Part shown: positions 28,076 to 36,972 of the stretch, piece after piece | Numbering within the stretch: position 1 is the first letter of the stretch | Layout: each line of letters starts with the position of its first letter | Assembly (NCBI RefSeq): GCF_000295955.2 | Contig: NZ_ALXE01000019.1 | Location: 248,001-312,000 of the forward strand | Direction: 5' to 3' | Origin: Pantoea sp. A4 | GTDB taxonomy: Bacteria; Pseudomonadota; Gammaproteobacteria; Enterobacterales; Enterobacteriaceae | DNA: 64,000 nt | Made by a program: the position numbers and the translations under genes | Notes under the pieces: generated by a model | What the model was told of the DNA's origin: nothing | The model's input: only the letters and a program-made list of their open reading frames with translations | The model's database searches: none

Positions 28076-29296
28076 ATGAGTGACTTTTATCAGAATGGCG
28101 TAATCACCAATTTCCATAACCTCACCCACCGCAGCGTATCCTCGCTGGAGAATGATTTGGTGCGCTTCTCGCACAAACGCAAAATGGGGCTCATCTTGCC
28201 CTCGCTGTTTTCCGAACTTGAAGGCCCAGCGCTGGATAAAATCGTTAACGAACTGGCACAGGTGCCCTATCTGGAAGAGATCGTGATCGGCCTGGATCGT
28301 GCCGATCGCGATCAATTTCTTCACGCACGGGAATTCTTTTCCCGTCTGCCACAGCGCCACCGCATTTTGTGGAATGATGGCCCACGCTTGAAGGCACTGG
28401 ATGCAGAACTGGACAAAGAGGGGCTTTCCCCCAGCCAGCCCGGCAAAGGACGGAATGTCTGGTTCTGTACCGGTTACGTTTTAGCCTCTGACCGCAGCAG
28501 CTGCGTGGCACTGCATGACTGCGATATTGTTACCTACGAACGCGGGATGCTGGCTCGCCTGCTCTACCCCCTCGCCAACCCGGCGTTTCAATATGAGTTC
28601 TGCAAAGGATTCTATGCCCGAGTGGCAGATGGCAAGTTGAATGGCCGCGTCGGACGTTTGCTGGTGGGCCCCTTGTTACGTTCCCTGCAAAAAGTCTACG
28701 GCCATTCGGAGTTCCTCGATTACCTCTCCAGTTTTCGCTATCCCCTCTCTGGTGAGTTCGCGATGCGCACCCATGTGTTGAATAACATCAAGATACCTGG
28801 TGACTGGGGGCTGGAAATCGGCGTGCTGTCTGAGATTTATCGCAACTACACCACGCGCCAGACCTGCCAGGTGGAGATTGCCGATAACTACGATCACAAG
28901 CACCAACCGCTGGCCGAAGAAGATGGCACCGGGGGGCTGAAGCGCATGAGTAATGACATTGTGCAGTCGTTGCTGCGTAAACTTGCCACCATGGGGGTGA
29001 ACCTCACCAGCGATTCCTTCCGCGTGTTAAAGGCAACCTACTACCGCAACGCGCTGGACATGATGGAAACCTACAACCATGAAGCGGCAATGAATGGCCT
29101 GAAGTTCGATCAGCACAGTGAGGAAGCCGCGGTGGAGATGTTCACGCAGGCGATTCTTGATGCAGGCCAGGCCTTTATTGAACGCCCTAATGAGAAACCG
29201 TTCATTCCGAGCTGGAGCCGGGTGCAATCGGCATTTCCGGATATTTTGCAGCGTATTTATCAGGCGGTTGAAGAGGATAATGACGGGACAGTTTGA
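28076..29296 (+). CDS. Glucosyl-3-phosphoglycerate synthase-like glycosyltransferase (GpgS/MpgS)
   Basis: 406 residues, cytosolic GT-A-fold glycosyltransferase. The nucleotide-sugar/metal motif is LHDCDIV (Asp at about 148 and 150), followed by LARLLYPLANPAFQYEFCKG and FCKGFYARVADGKLNGRVGR. LEEIVIGLDRAD and RHRILWNDGPRL fit the GpgS group (GT81) that makes glucosyl-3-phosphoglycerate from NDP-glucose and 3-phosphoglycerate. With the upstream YedP-type phosphatase the product would be glucosylglycerate (or the mannosyl analogue), a compatible solute made under salt stress or nitrogen limitation. The donor sugar cannot be decided from sequence. Ribosome site AAGGATG precedes ATG 28076. Confidence 0.8.
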   Translation: MSDFYQNGVITNFHNLTHRSVSSLENDLVRFSHKRKMGLILPSLFSELEGPALDKIVNELAQVPYLEEIVIGLDRADRDQFLHAREFFSRLPQRHRILWNDGPRLKALDAELDKEGLSPSQPGKGRNVWFCTGYVLASDRSSCVALHDCDIVTYERGMLARLLYPLANPAFQYEFCKGFYARVADGKLNGRVGRLLVGPLLRSLQKVYGHSEFLDYLSSFRYPLSGEFAMRTHVLNNIKIPGDWGLEIGVLSEIYRNYTTRQTCQVEIADNYDHKHQPLAEEDGTGGLKRMSNDIVQSLLRKLATMGVNLTSDSFRVLKATYYRNALDMMETYNHEAAMNGLKFDQHSEEAAVEMFTQAILDAGQAFIERPNEKPFIPSWSRVQSAFPDILQRIYQAVEEDNDGTV

Positions 29297-29308
29297 GGAA
29301 AATGATAC

Positions 29309-29328
29309 GGGGATGCAGGTGCATCCCC
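29309..29328. terminator. Hairpin between convergent gpgS-like and yodC genes
   Basis: GGGGATGCA and TGCATCCCC form a 9-bp stem with a minimal loop between two convergent genes. There is no T-run, so efficiency is uncertain. Confidence 0.5.
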
Positions 29329-29335
29329 ATTACCG

Positions 29336-29515
29336 CTAGCCGACCAGTTCGCCAACGATGGCGCTGTGGCTCAGCTCATCGCTACGAAAGGCTTCCTGTC
29401 TTACGGCATAGCCATCATACCAACGACACTCAACCATGCCGCTTGCATGACCGGTCACCACCATAGTGGGTCCGCCATCTCTGTGCTGAACTGCATCACT
29501 GACTGCAAAGACCAT
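29336..29515 (-). CDS. yodC: YodC-family small protein (DUF2158)
   Basis: 59 residues, ATG 29515 to TAG 29336 (MVFAVSDAVQHRDGGPTMVV ...). The pattern V..GD/DAVQ...GGP.MVV........C.W.......FR..EL is that of the YodC/DUF2158 family of small beta-rich proteins of unknown function. The gene order yedP ... yodC, yedI matches E. coli. Preceded by AGGGAGAGC on its strand. Confidence 0.85.
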   Translation of the reverse strand: MVFAVSDAVQHRDGGPTMVVTGHASGMVECRWYDGYAVRQEAFRSDELSHSAIVGELVG

Positions 29516-29637
29516 AAGTGCTCTCCCTTTGACCGAAATTAGAACCCTGAAAGGTATAGCATCCTTAAGTTATTTTGACCTCTAAAAGAATGTGAAATGT
29601 GTGCGAATTCAGAATTTGGCAGATAAAAATGCGGAAT

Positions 29638-29674
29638 ATAAAAAAAGCGGATAAAAAATATCATCCGCTTTGAA
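29638..29674 (-). terminator. Terminator downstream of the small CxxC gene
   Basis: AAAGCGGAT and ATCCGCTTT (29644-29671) form a 9-bp stem. The flanking A-run (29639-29646) gives a T-run on the minus strand, just after the 29679 stop codon. Confidence 0.75.
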
Positions 29675-29678
29675 GGGG

Positions 29679-29810
29679 TTAAATCTTGCAGCTTTCGCAC
29701 TCGCCTTCGTCGTTCAGGTCAGCTGGCACCGCGCCCGCTTTCTCTTCAGCGCGCGCTTCGGCATCGGCTAACTGTGCGTCAATATCAAATTCAAACTCGT
29801 CATCTTTCAT
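29679..29810 (-). CDS. Tiny acidic protein with C-terminal CESC motif
   Basis: 43 residues (MKDDEFEFDIDAQLADAEAR ... ECESCKI), ATG 29810 to TAA 29679. Very acidic, helical, ending in a Cys-x-x-Cys pair that could bind metal or form a disulfide. CGGGAG stands before the start and a clear terminator follows, which supports a real gene. It follows yedI on the same strand, 30 bp apart. I do not know the family. Confidence 0.65.
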   Translation of the reverse strand: MKDDEFEFDIDAQLADAEARAEEKAGAVPADLNDEGECESCKI

Positions 29811-29840
29811 AGTGGGTACTCCCGTCAGGTTTAGCGCGCG

Positions 29841-30752
29841 TTATACCTCTTTACCCCGCACTCTGGCAATCAGGCTCACCAGCAATAGCACGATCGACCC
29901 AACGATAAAGCCCAGAACCAGGTGGCTGCCGTTGTTCAGCAGCATCGTAACGATGCCGCTAAAGCCCGCAGTCAGTTGTTCCAGCTGATGGCCAAGCCAG
30001 GGAATACCGTGCACGATAATGCCACCGCCCACCAGGAACATGGCGATCGTGCCGACAATCGACAGGAATTTCATCAGCAGGGGGGCAGCAGCCAGTAGCA
30101 CCGCGCCGAGTCCACGGGCAATCGCCGAGGGCTTTTTGTCTAACCAATAGCCAAGATCGTCAATTTTTACGATCACCGCCACAATGCCGTAGACGCCCAC
30201 CGTGACCAGTAACGCAATACCGGCCAGAATCATCACCTGGTTAAGTAAAGGTGCCTCGGATACCACCCCTAGCGTCAACGCCACGATTTCCGCCGAAAGA
30301 ATAAAATCAGTGCGAATAGCCCCTTTCACCTTCTGCTTTTCGTATTGCATCGCGTCCTGGCGGGCCAGGTTATCCAGCCTTTTCTGACGCGCTTCCGGGC
30401 TGTTTTCCTCTTTATCTCGCTGGAAGCTGTGGAGCACTTTTTCCACCCCTTCGTAACAGAGATAGGCCCCGCCAATCATCAACAGCGGCGTGATAAGCCA
30501 AGGCGCAAAGGCAGAAATCAACAGCGCCAGCGGCACCAAAATCACTTTATTGAGTAGAGAACCTTTTGCCACGCCCCAGACCACGGGCAGCTCACGGTTG
30601 GCCTTCACGCCGCTGACCTGCTGCGCGTTCAGTGACAGATCATCCCCCAGAACCCCGGCGGTTTTTTTCGCCGCGATCTTTCCCATCACGGAGATATCAT
30701 CCAGAAGTGTTGCTATATCATCCAACAATGTCAGTAGACTTGTTCCTGCCAA
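29841..30752 (-). CDS. yedI: YedI inner-membrane protein (DUF808)
   Basis: 303 residues. It begins [20 protein letters not shown], the DUF808 signature, with [20 protein letters not shown] next and six or so hydrophobic segments (for instance [24 protein letters not shown] stretch near residue 90, and the C-terminal [18 protein letters not shown]). Cell location is the inner membrane; function unknown. Preceded by GAGGGAG. Neighbours yodC and vsr match E. coli order. Confidence 0.92.
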   Translation of the reverse strand: MAGTSLLTLLDDIATLLDDISVMGKIAAKKTAGVLGDDLSLNAQQVSGVKANRELPVVWGVAKGSLLNKVILVPLALLISAFAPWLITPLLMIGGAYLCYEGVEKVLHSFQRDKEENSPEARQKRLDNLARQDAMQYEKQKVKGAIRTDFILSAEIVALTLGVVSEAPLLNQVMILAGIALLVTVGVYGIVAVIVKIDDLGYWLDKKPSAIARGLGAVLLAAAPLLMKFLSIVGTIAMFLVGGGIIVHGIPWLGHQLEQLTAGFSGIVTMLLNNGSHLVLGFIVGSIVLLLVSLIARVRGKEV

Positions 30753-30767
30753 GATTAACTCCCTCTT

Positions 30768-31040
30768 TTATTCATCTTCATGCTGACAACAAGGACAGCG
30801 CTCTACCGGCACAACGCTAATATCCGCAATGCCCGCGCAATCCCATTCCACTCTGATCGCCTCACCTTCCTGCCATGTGGCGTGCAGGTATTTACTGACT
30901 GGGCTCTCCGTCATCCCGCTTATCTCTTCCGTGGCAATCAGCCTTTCGCCTACATAGATGCGCGCGGTGGCATGGGTGCCGACCATGCGCTCATCCTGGA
31001 GTTGATACAGCCTTTTCACGGTAAGCTTAATACTGGACAT
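30768..31040 (-). CDS. Small conserved protein with C-terminal CPCC motif
   Basis: 90 residues from ATG 31040 (MSSIKLTVKRLYQLQDERMV), preceded by CAGGAAA; the longer frame to 31064 is less likely. A beta-rich body ends in VPVERCPCCQHEDE, a tight CPCC cluster that could bind a metal. Lies 15 bp upstream of yedI on the same strand, so it may be co-transcribed. Function unknown. Confidence 0.65.
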   Translation of the reverse strand: MSSIKLTVKRLYQLQDERMVGTHATARIYVGERLIATEEISGMTESPVSKYLHATWQEGEAIRVEWDCAGIADISVVPVERCPCCQHEDE

Positions 31041-31104
31041 GCTATTTTCCTGTTTGACGGACAAGACGCCTCATTCAAGCAACCAGGCTACTGATTTGCA
31101 AGAA

Positions 31105-31581
31105 CTAGTCCGGCTGATAGCGGCGAATGCCGTTAGCGTCAATCTCGGCGCTGTAGGGAATGTCTAACAACCACTCTTCAATCCTGTCATGCAGTTGGGG
31201 ATCGCTCAGGTGCAGTTTACCGCGCAGCGCACACTCCCAGATGACCAGGACTTTCCAGTGTTTCTCTTCAAGCTGCTGAATATAGCGCTTATCACGCTCG
31301 ACGTTGCTGTTGATTTTACCCGCCCAGAAGCCGGTGCGCGTTTCCGGCAGCTTAAACAGGTAACAGTGATGTCGATGCCAGAAGCAGCCATGCACAAAGA
31401 TAATCGCCTGATGGCTGTGCAGGACGAAATCGGGTCTGCCGGGCAGTGTTTTATCCTGTGCGCGCCAGCTAAGCCCTGCGTTGCTTAACAGAGCCGCCAC
31501 GCGTTGTTCGATCACCGTGTCCTGCTGGCGAATAGCACGCATGTTTTTACTGCGAATGTCGCGTGAATGCACATCTGCCAT
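31105..31581 (-). CDS. vsr: Very short patch repair endonuclease Vsr
   Basis: 158 residues. MADVHSRDIRSKNMRAIRQQ is the usual start; PGRPDFVL carries the catalytic Asp, and FVHGCFWHRHHCYLF has the zinc-binding and catalytic His residues. Vsr nicks 5' of T in T:G mismatches arising from deamination of 5-methylcytosine at Dcm sites. In E. coli vsr overlaps the end of dcm; here the upstream neighbour is a small ribbon-helix-helix gene and no cytosine methyltransferase is adjacent. All family motifs look intact. Confidence 0.95.
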   Translation of the reverse strand: MADVHSRDIRSKNMRAIRQQDTVIEQRVAALLSNAGLSWRAQDKTLPGRPDFVLHSHQAIIFVHGCFWHRHHCYLFKLPETRTGFWAGKINSNVERDKRYIQQLEEKHWKVLVIWECALRGKLHLSDPQLHDRIEEWLLDIPYSAEIDANGIRRYQPD

Positions 31582-31835
31582 GTTGACCTCTGGGGTTGGC
31601 TTTGCAGGATGACCCGATAACGCGACACCGAAATGTCACTGCGGGCGTTAACCGCAGAACCGCTAAGCACCAGTAAAAGACTATAGCCGAAAAAACTCCC
31701 AGATTGACGCGTTGAGAAAGCAGCATGGGAGGCCGATCGGAAGAAAATACGGAGAGCGAGCCTGCAAACAGACTCGCGGGTAGAGCAGAAGAAATCGCCG
31801 CGCCTGAATGAGTCAGGACTTGAAGACCAACGTAG

Positions 31836-32087
31836 TTACTTTTTCTTTTTTGACTGCTTTTTCAGCAGCGCACGCAGCTGTTTAATTTCCGCTGCGCTGA
31901 AGGGAGATTCCGCGGCTTCTTCGGTGTTCTGGTTGTCAATTTCTGGTTGAGCCTGCTGTGAGAAGCTTGCCGTCAGGCGTTCAACAATCTCCTGGCTCAT
32001 TGAGACCTGCTTGTCCAGTGCCAGTTGTTTGATCTGTTCTTTTAACGCAGGATCAATCTTGATCGTCAAATTAACGTTGTCACTCAT
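31836..32087 (-). CDS. Small ribbon-helix-helix-like DNA-binding protein
   Basis: 83 residues. VNLTIKIDPALKEQIKQLAL followed by SMSQEIVERLTASF is a ribbon-helix-helix pattern as in Arc/MetJ-type and RelB-like repressors. The rest is an acidic linker and a Lys-rich tail (RALLKKQSKKKK). No toxin gene is adjacent: the downstream gene is vsr after 250 bp. Probably a transcription regulator; target unknown. GGAGTAGTG precedes ATG. Confidence 0.7.
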   Translation of the reverse strand: MSDNVNLTIKIDPALKEQIKQLALDKQVSMSQEIVERLTASFSQQAQPEIDNQNTEEAAESPFSAAEIKQLRALLKKQSKKKK

Positions 32088-32172
32088 TCCACTACTCCCT
32101 TGGTTTTTATACTCAACCTAGCGGAACGGTGTGATGAAAAGAAGACTGTCACAAAAATTTAATATTTCCCTG

Positions 32173-32865
32173 TCATCCAGGCGCGAAGTCACGCAGCACG
32201 GACTCATCAATGCCGGTCATGTCCCCTTGCAGTTCTGCACAGATTTTTGCCATGTAACCCACTAAAAATTGGGCATTATGTTGTGCCAGCTCGCGTCCTG
32301 CTGCCGTCTGCATTGTGGCGGGCAGTCGCAGTAGTTTCGTCTGGAAATGATCAAGCGTCCAAAGTACATCATTCAACTCGCGCGATTTACCTAAGGGATC
32401 TTCACTGTTAAACAACGGACGGCCCATAACCCCTGCGGTATAAAACACCCGGGCAAGACCTATCGCGCCCAGCGACTCCAGGCGATCGGCATCCTGCACA
32501 ATTTTGGCTTCCAGGGTCACCGGCGTGATGGCCGCGCTGAAGCTATGCGCCTGTACCGCATGGGCCACGCCTTCAATACGATCAACCGGGAAATCCGGGA
32601 AGGATTCCGTCAATACCTGACGGGTTTTTTCTGCTGCATAGGTTGAAGCAAGCCGACGTTCAGGGTGGTTTTTCGGTAAATTCACCACATCATGGAAATA
32701 GCAGGCCGCCAGAACAGTGAGTGCGTCAGCATTGCTGTTCGCCATGATCTTTTGCGCACTGCCCCACACCCGGCGCAGGTGGCCGATATCGTGGGCCTGG
32801 TCATCATGCACCCAATTCTGTTCCATCCAGCGCTCAAAGCGGCTTTGCCACAGTGTCAATGACAT
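32173..32865 (-). CDS. yedJ: YedJ-family HD-domain phosphohydrolase
   Basis: 230 residues from ATG 32865, preceded by AGGGAG. HD-domain residues: HDIGHLRRVW, AACYFHDVVNLPKNHPERR (HD pair) and IVQDADRLESLGAIGLARVF (downstream Asp). Close to E. coli YedJ, a putative metal-dependent phosphohydrolase with unknown substrate. In E. coli yedJ also neighbours dcm-vsr, so location supports the name. Confidence 0.9.
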   Translation of the reverse strand: MSLTLWQSRFERWMEQNWVHDDQAHDIGHLRRVWGSAQKIMANSNADALTVLAACYFHDVVNLPKNHPERRLASTYAAEKTRQVLTESFPDFPVDRIEGVAHAVQAHSFSAAITPVTLEAKIVQDADRLESLGAIGLARVFYTAGVMGRPLFNSEDPLGKSRELNDVLWTLDHFQTKLLRLPATMQTAAGRELAQHNAQFLVGYMAKICAELQGDMTGIDESVLRDFAPG

Positions 32866-33407
32866 GCTTGTTCTCCCTGTACTCGTGATCAACATCATAA
32901 CGATGCAATGATGACAATTTTTTGACAGCCAGATGTACAGCCAGAAAAAATCATCCCTCTTTTATGGGTTATAGCCTGTTCTGTTGCCAGCCGATACCGT
33001 CACTTACAATCCAGGATTTAGTCTATAGCTGAAAGTCCGTTCTTTATTTAGTGGCGCTAATGTTTTCCACTCAACAAAATCGGGCTGAATGACGGTGTTA
33101 TCGGACAAAAACCGGGTCATGTTCCCAGCCATTTTTTTCTGATTTTGCCTGGGGGATTTCCTAAAGGGTTCCCATTTGGCGCGCTATCACGTACTGTATC
33201 CGGGATGCGGAACCGGTCAAAAACCCGGACGATCACCGCAATTTTCCAAACGGATAATTTGTTAACATTACACACAGCTTTCTCCTGCCCGTGAGCCGAT
33301 AAAATATTAAGCAAAATGATTCAAACACATTATGCTAAAGCTGTAACACACAGGCAGTAGTCCATTTCAACCTGTAACCGGGTTGGATTTATAACAAGAG
33401 GTAGAAC
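32866..33407. other. Gene-free stretch before the tRNA-proximal region
   Basis: 540 bp in which I see no defensible gene. Minus-strand frames at 33003-33119 (38 codons) and 33117-33314 (65 codons) overlap head to tail but have no recognisable content. Two related GACAAAAACCGG / GGTCAAAAACCCGG strings near 33103 and 33207 suggest a small duplication. Confidence 0.5.
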
Positions 33408-34091
33408 ATGAAAGAACGGCCAATTCTTTTTTCAGAACAGCGAGTTAGAGCCTTGCTGGCTGGCCAACAGACCCAAACCCGGCGCATCATCAAGACGCAA
33501 TCCTTTGGCCCTGGTCAGGATCATCATGAAGGCGTCCACGCTTTTGACGTCAGTGCCAATCATTTGCAGGGTTATAAGTTGATGTCGATGGAAGATGTCA
33601 GCCAGCACTGCCCGTTTGGTAAACCTGGTGACCGACTGTGGGTGCGTGAAACCTGGCGTGGGCCGATCATCCCCCAGGCGCGCGCGGCAGAGTTTGATAA
33701 CGACCCCGAGTATTTCCGTCAGTCTGCTTTTTGTCAGTATCGTGCCGACAGTAATGAAGCCGGGCTACTGGTACAAAGCTCTCCCGAAGCCGATCAGTTT
33801 GGCTGGCAGACCGCCATTCATATGCCACGCTGGGCCAGCCGTATCGATCTGGCGATTACGTCCGTCCGGGCAGAAAAGATTCAGGACATCAGCGAAGATG
33901 ACATCATGGGTGAAGGGGTTCAGACCGACAGCCATTTTCTCAATAATTTCTTTACCATGAACAGCGCCAGCGAGTCGCCGAAAGAAGCCTACCGCAAAGC
34001 CTGGCAAAAGCAGTACGGTGCCACCAGTTGGGAAGTGAACCCGTGGGTCTGGGTGATTGGTTTTGAGCTCAACCACAATCAGCCCGTCTAA
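33408..34091 (+). CDS. Phage-type ASCH-like protein
   Basis: 227 residues. The start MKERPILFSEQRVRALLAGQ followed by QTRR is the standard opening of the phage/prophage proteins often labelled morphogenetic or ASCH-domain protein (ILF...VRAILxGxKTQTRR), with LWVRETWRGP and AYRKAWQKQYG...WEVNPWVWVIGFEL later. ASCH domains resemble PUA RNA-binding folds; the true role is unknown. It is a lone gene, 150 bp before tRNA-Asn, and may be a survivor of an earlier phage integration at this tRNA. AAGAGG precedes ATG. Confidence 0.75.
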   Translation: MKERPILFSEQRVRALLAGQQTQTRRIIKTQSFGPGQDHHEGVHAFDVSANHLQGYKLMSMEDVSQHCPFGKPGDRLWVRETWRGPIIPQARAAEFDNDPEYFRQSAFCQYRADSNEAGLLVQSSPEADQFGWQTAIHMPRWASRIDLAITSVRAEKIQDISEDDIMGEGVQTDSHFLNNFFTMNSASESPKEAYRKAWQKQYGATSWEVNPWVWVIGFELNHNQPV

Positions 34092-34244
34092 AACGGGATT
34101 TTCTTTGGGTTTAAGGTGATAAAAGTCGCAGCAATGTGTATTTTTTCAACAAGTTGCATTAAAGCTAGCCAGTTGAATGATAAACTGTTTTTTGCTGTTG
34201 ACACCCAGAGCACGCGCCATTAATATGCGCCCCATCGAAACGAT

Positions 34245-34320
34245 TCCTCTGTAGTTCAGTCGGTAGAACGGCGGACTGTTAATCCGTATGTCACTGGTTC
34301 GAGTCCAGTCAGAGGAGCCA
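34245..34320 (+). tRNA. tRNA-Asn (anticodon GTT)
   Basis: 76 nt beginning TCCTCTG and ending CAGAGGAGCCA, including the encoded CCA. The acceptor arms TCCTCTG/CAGAGGA pair, the anticodon stem-loop has CTGTTAATC with GTT anticodon, and the T loop is GGTTCGAGTCC. It is the integration site of the element to its right. Confidence 0.97.
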
Positions 34321-34321
34321 A
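34305..34321 (+). repeat. Attachment core at tRNA-Asn 3' end
   Basis: CCAGTCAGAGGAGCCAA is the 17-bp core known at asn-tRNA ends used by the Yersinia high-pathogenicity island and ICEKp-type elements. It marks the left end of the element. I did not find a second copy before base 64000. Confidence 0.85.
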
Positions 34322-34481
34322 ATTCTTGTTTTCATGCCGCTCTGCGAATCCTTATATGATTTTTATTCAATGAGTTAGCGTGAAAAGTCTTCCCGATGCA
34401 TTTTCAGTTTTCCCTCTGCATCGGGAGAATTTGGTGGTCAGATTTGGGGTCAAGTTGGTTCGATGACGGAGTGACCCCCAA

Positions 34482-35726
34482 ATGTCTCTTAACGACTCAA
34501 AAATCCGCAAGTTAAAACCATCCGAAAAACCCTTTAAAGTCTCCGACTCTCACGGTCTATACCTTTTGGTAAATCCAGGCGGTTCACGTCTTTGGTATCT
34601 CAAATATCGTATCAATAGAAAAGAATCGCGCCTCGGTTTAGGTGCCTATCCCGATGTGTCTCTGGCGGACGCTCGTCAGCAACGAGACGGTATCCGTAAA
34701 ATGCTGGTGCAGAATATCAATCCAGCACAACATCGCTCTGCGGAGAGAGCCATTGCCTCATCAGAGGAAACCTTCAAATCAGTGGCGCTAAGTTGGCATA
34801 AAAGCAACAGATCATGGTCGGAGAACCATGCCGCTCGTCTGCTTTCCAGCATGAACAATCATATCTTCCCGATAATTGGACATCTGCAAGTCACAGAACT
34901 GAAAACCCGCCATTTCATCGACCTGCTGAAAGGGATTGAGAAAAAAGGTCTCCTGGAAGTGGCGGCACGAACCCGGCAGCATATGTGCAACATCATGCGT
35001 CATGCCGTGCATCAGGAGTTGATAGAGCATAATCCAGCGGCCAATCTGGACGGTATAATCGCCCCGCCCGTTAAACGCCACTACCCTGCCCTTCCGCTGG
35101 AGAAACTACCGGAACTGTTGACGCGCATTGAGGACTACAAGCAAGGGCGAGAATTAACCCGTTTGGCGGTATCACTTACTCTGCACCTTTTCATCCGTTC
35201 CAGCGAGTTGCGCTTTGCCCGTTGGTCTGAGATCGATTTTAGAAACAAAATCTGGACCATCCCGGCCACCCGTGAAGCCATTCCCGGTGTACGTTATTCT
35301 GGGCGTGGTGCCAAAATGCGCACGCCACATATCGTTCCCCTATCCCGTCAGTCCATCACTATTCTCAAACAGATACGGGAAATCTCCGGGCATCAGGAAC
35401 TGATATTCCCCGGTGACCATAATCCGTATAAACCAATGTGCGAAAACACGGTCAACAAAGCGCTGCGCTTGATGGGTTATGACACGAAAGATGAAGTTTG
35501 CGGCCACGGATTCCGGACAATGGCCTGTAGTGCCCTAATGGAGTCTGGAGTTTGGCCGCAGGATGCAGTTGAAAGGCAGATGAGCCATCAGGAACGTAAC
35601 AGTGTACGTGCGGCTTACATACACAAAGCTGAATATCTGGACGCGAGGAAAGCGATGATGCAATGGTGGTCGGATTATCTATCTACTTGCCAGAAAGCAT
35701 ACGTGCCACCATATTTTTTCAATTAA
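34482..35726 (+). CDS. int: P4-type tyrosine integrase of the tRNA-Asn element
   Basis: 414 residues. The N-terminal DUF4102 arm-binding domain reads LNDSKIRKLKPSEKPFKVSD and LGLGAYPDVSLADARQQRD. The catalytic domain has Arg in HLFIRSSELRFARWSEID (near 241), HGFRT (near 342), SHQERN and the Tyr in RAAYIHKAEYLDARKAMMQW. It carries out integration at the 17-bp core beside it and excision with a directionality factor, probably the AlpA-like protein at 39295. Located 162 bp after the tRNA in the same direction, the standard arrangement. It resembles the HPI/ICEKp integrases in site and order. Confidence 0.95.
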   Translation: MSLNDSKIRKLKPSEKPFKVSDSHGLYLLVNPGGSRLWYLKYRINRKESRLGLGAYPDVSLADARQQRDGIRKMLVQNINPAQHRSAERAIASSEETFKSVALSWHKSNRSWSENHAARLLSSMNNHIFPIIGHLQVTELKTRHFIDLLKGIEKKGLLEVAARTRQHMCNIMRHAVHQELIEHNPAANLDGIIAPPVKRHYPALPLEKLPELLTRIEDYKQGRELTRLAVSLTLHLFIRSSELRFARWSEIDFRNKIWTIPATREAIPGVRYSGRGAKMRTPHIVPLSRQSITILKQIREISGHQELIFPGDHNPYKPMCENTVNKALRLMGYDTKDEVCGHGFRTMACSALMESGVWPQDAVERQMSHQERNSVRAAYIHKAEYLDARKAMMQWWSDYLSTCQKAYVPPYFFN

Positions 35727-35847
35727 TGGAAAGCTAGATTTATAACGTAAATCATTGGTGGCTTTATCTGCTCAGACTGACACTGCCACCAATGAAATAA
35801 TCTTGACAAAATGAAACTCTAGATATTTTCCATGATACCAATATACA

Positions 35848-36306
35848 TTAAAGCTTAAGGTTAAACATAATATATTCTGTTTTATAAAAACCACACCGTT
35901 CGTATGCCCTAATTGCAATTTTATTTGATTCATGAACATAAAGTCGAATCTCTAAAGCATCTTCTGACCTAGCTTGATTCGCAACACACTCCATCATGTA
36001 ATCAGAAATCCCTCTCCCTCTTTGTTCTGGAATAATATAAAAACTTTGAATCCACCAATAGTCACCACCATAAAAATCACTCCATTCCTTGACAATTGAA
36101 ACATTAGCAACAATATTATTTTTAGTATCTTCCAACACCCAATAACATGACTTTGGTGATTCAAGAAACGCTGCTGATACACCTCTCTCAACGCAATTAA
36201 TATCAACCTCACTCCCCTGGGATTCCTTAGCCTCACTTATGGTAAATTCTACAATCTTACTGATATCATCAGTAGTGGCAAGACGAAATGTATACTCAGA
36301 AATCAT
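35848..36306 (-). CDS. GNAT-family N-acetyltransferase
   Basis: 152 residues. The acetyl-CoA binding motif is IIPEQRGRGISDYMMECVAN, followed by LRLYVHESNKIAIRAYERCG, the standard GNAT motifs A and B. Substrate unknown. AT-rich, as are the two genes beside it, in contrast to the T4SS genes further on. It is 50 bp downstream of an Lrp-type regulator on the same strand, and both diverge from an MFS exporter: a likely small efflux/modification cassette acting on an amino-acid-like or antibiotic-like compound (inference). Confidence 0.85.
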   Translation of the reverse strand: MISEYTFRLATTDDISKIVEFTISEAKESQGSEVDINCVERGVSAAFLESPKSCYWVLEDTKNNIVANVSIVKEWSDFYGGDYWWIQSFYIIPEQRGRGISDYMMECVANQARSEDALEIRLYVHESNKIAIRAYERCGFYKTEYIMFNLKL

Positions 36307-36358
36307 ATTTACACCTTTTAATGAAGTTAATTTTTAAGCACTTATGCTTTTTACAAAT

Positions 36359-36886
36359 CTATCTATCTGGCATTGGAAATAATAAATCATCGCTAACCTC
36401 AGGTTGTATTGTACGCTCTAAGTAAGTTGATAGGACAATAGACGTTTTCGTTGACGAAACCCCAGGCAATCCATATAGTTTTGCGATTAGAATTTCTAAG
36501 GACCTGGCATCTATTGTCCTTACTTTCATAATCAAAGAAGCATCGCCAGCAATTGAATGTATCTCTTCAACTTCTGGATATTCTGATAGTTTCAATAGTT
36601 CACTAGTCATACCCCATCCTGAGGTATTCACATGAATAAATGCAACCAAGCTTTTACCTAATGATATCGGGTCAATTATTACTGAGCTTTTTTTTATAAC
36701 ACCACTATTTTTAAGACGCTTGACCCTTTCGTGAACAGCGGGAGCAGACAAAGATACCTTTTTTCCTAGTTCTGCATAGCTCAACGCTGAATCTTGCACC
36801 ATTTCGGTTAATAATCTTCTGTCTACAGCATCGATCTCCCTCGTACCTTGGCCATTATGCTTAATATTCTCTGTATTTTTCTTCAT
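36359..36886 (-). CDS. Lrp/AsnC-family regulator
   Basis: 175 residues. The helix-turn-helix spans REIDAVDRRLLTEMVQDSAL and YAELGKKVSLSAPAVHERVK; the C-terminal RAM domain includes IHSIAGDASLIMKVRTIDAR. About 20 extra residues precede the usual start. Lrp-type proteins often control a neighbouring transporter in response to amino acids. The gene diverges from the MFS gene with 86 bp between starts, an AT-rich gap holding a TAATA-rich imperfect dyad that could be its operator. Confidence 0.88.
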   Translation of the reverse strand: MKKNTENIKHNGQGTREIDAVDRRLLTEMVQDSALSYAELGKKVSLSAPAVHERVKRLKNSGVIKKSSVIIDPISLGKSLVAFIHVNTSGWGMTSELLKLSEYPEVEEIHSIAGDASLIMKVRTIDARSLEILIAKLYGLPGVSSTKTSIVLSTYLERTIQPEVSDDLLFPMPDR

Positions 36887-36972
36887 AAAACACCACCCTC
36901 TTTTTACTGAAAAAAATTAATGTAATAATCAACAATGCTGAATAATATTAAGTATTACAGAGGATAAAAAGA

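Noticed and set aside
33117..33314. 65-codon minus-strand ORF before the ASCH gene
   Set aside because: No recognisable content and it overlaps another short random frame.
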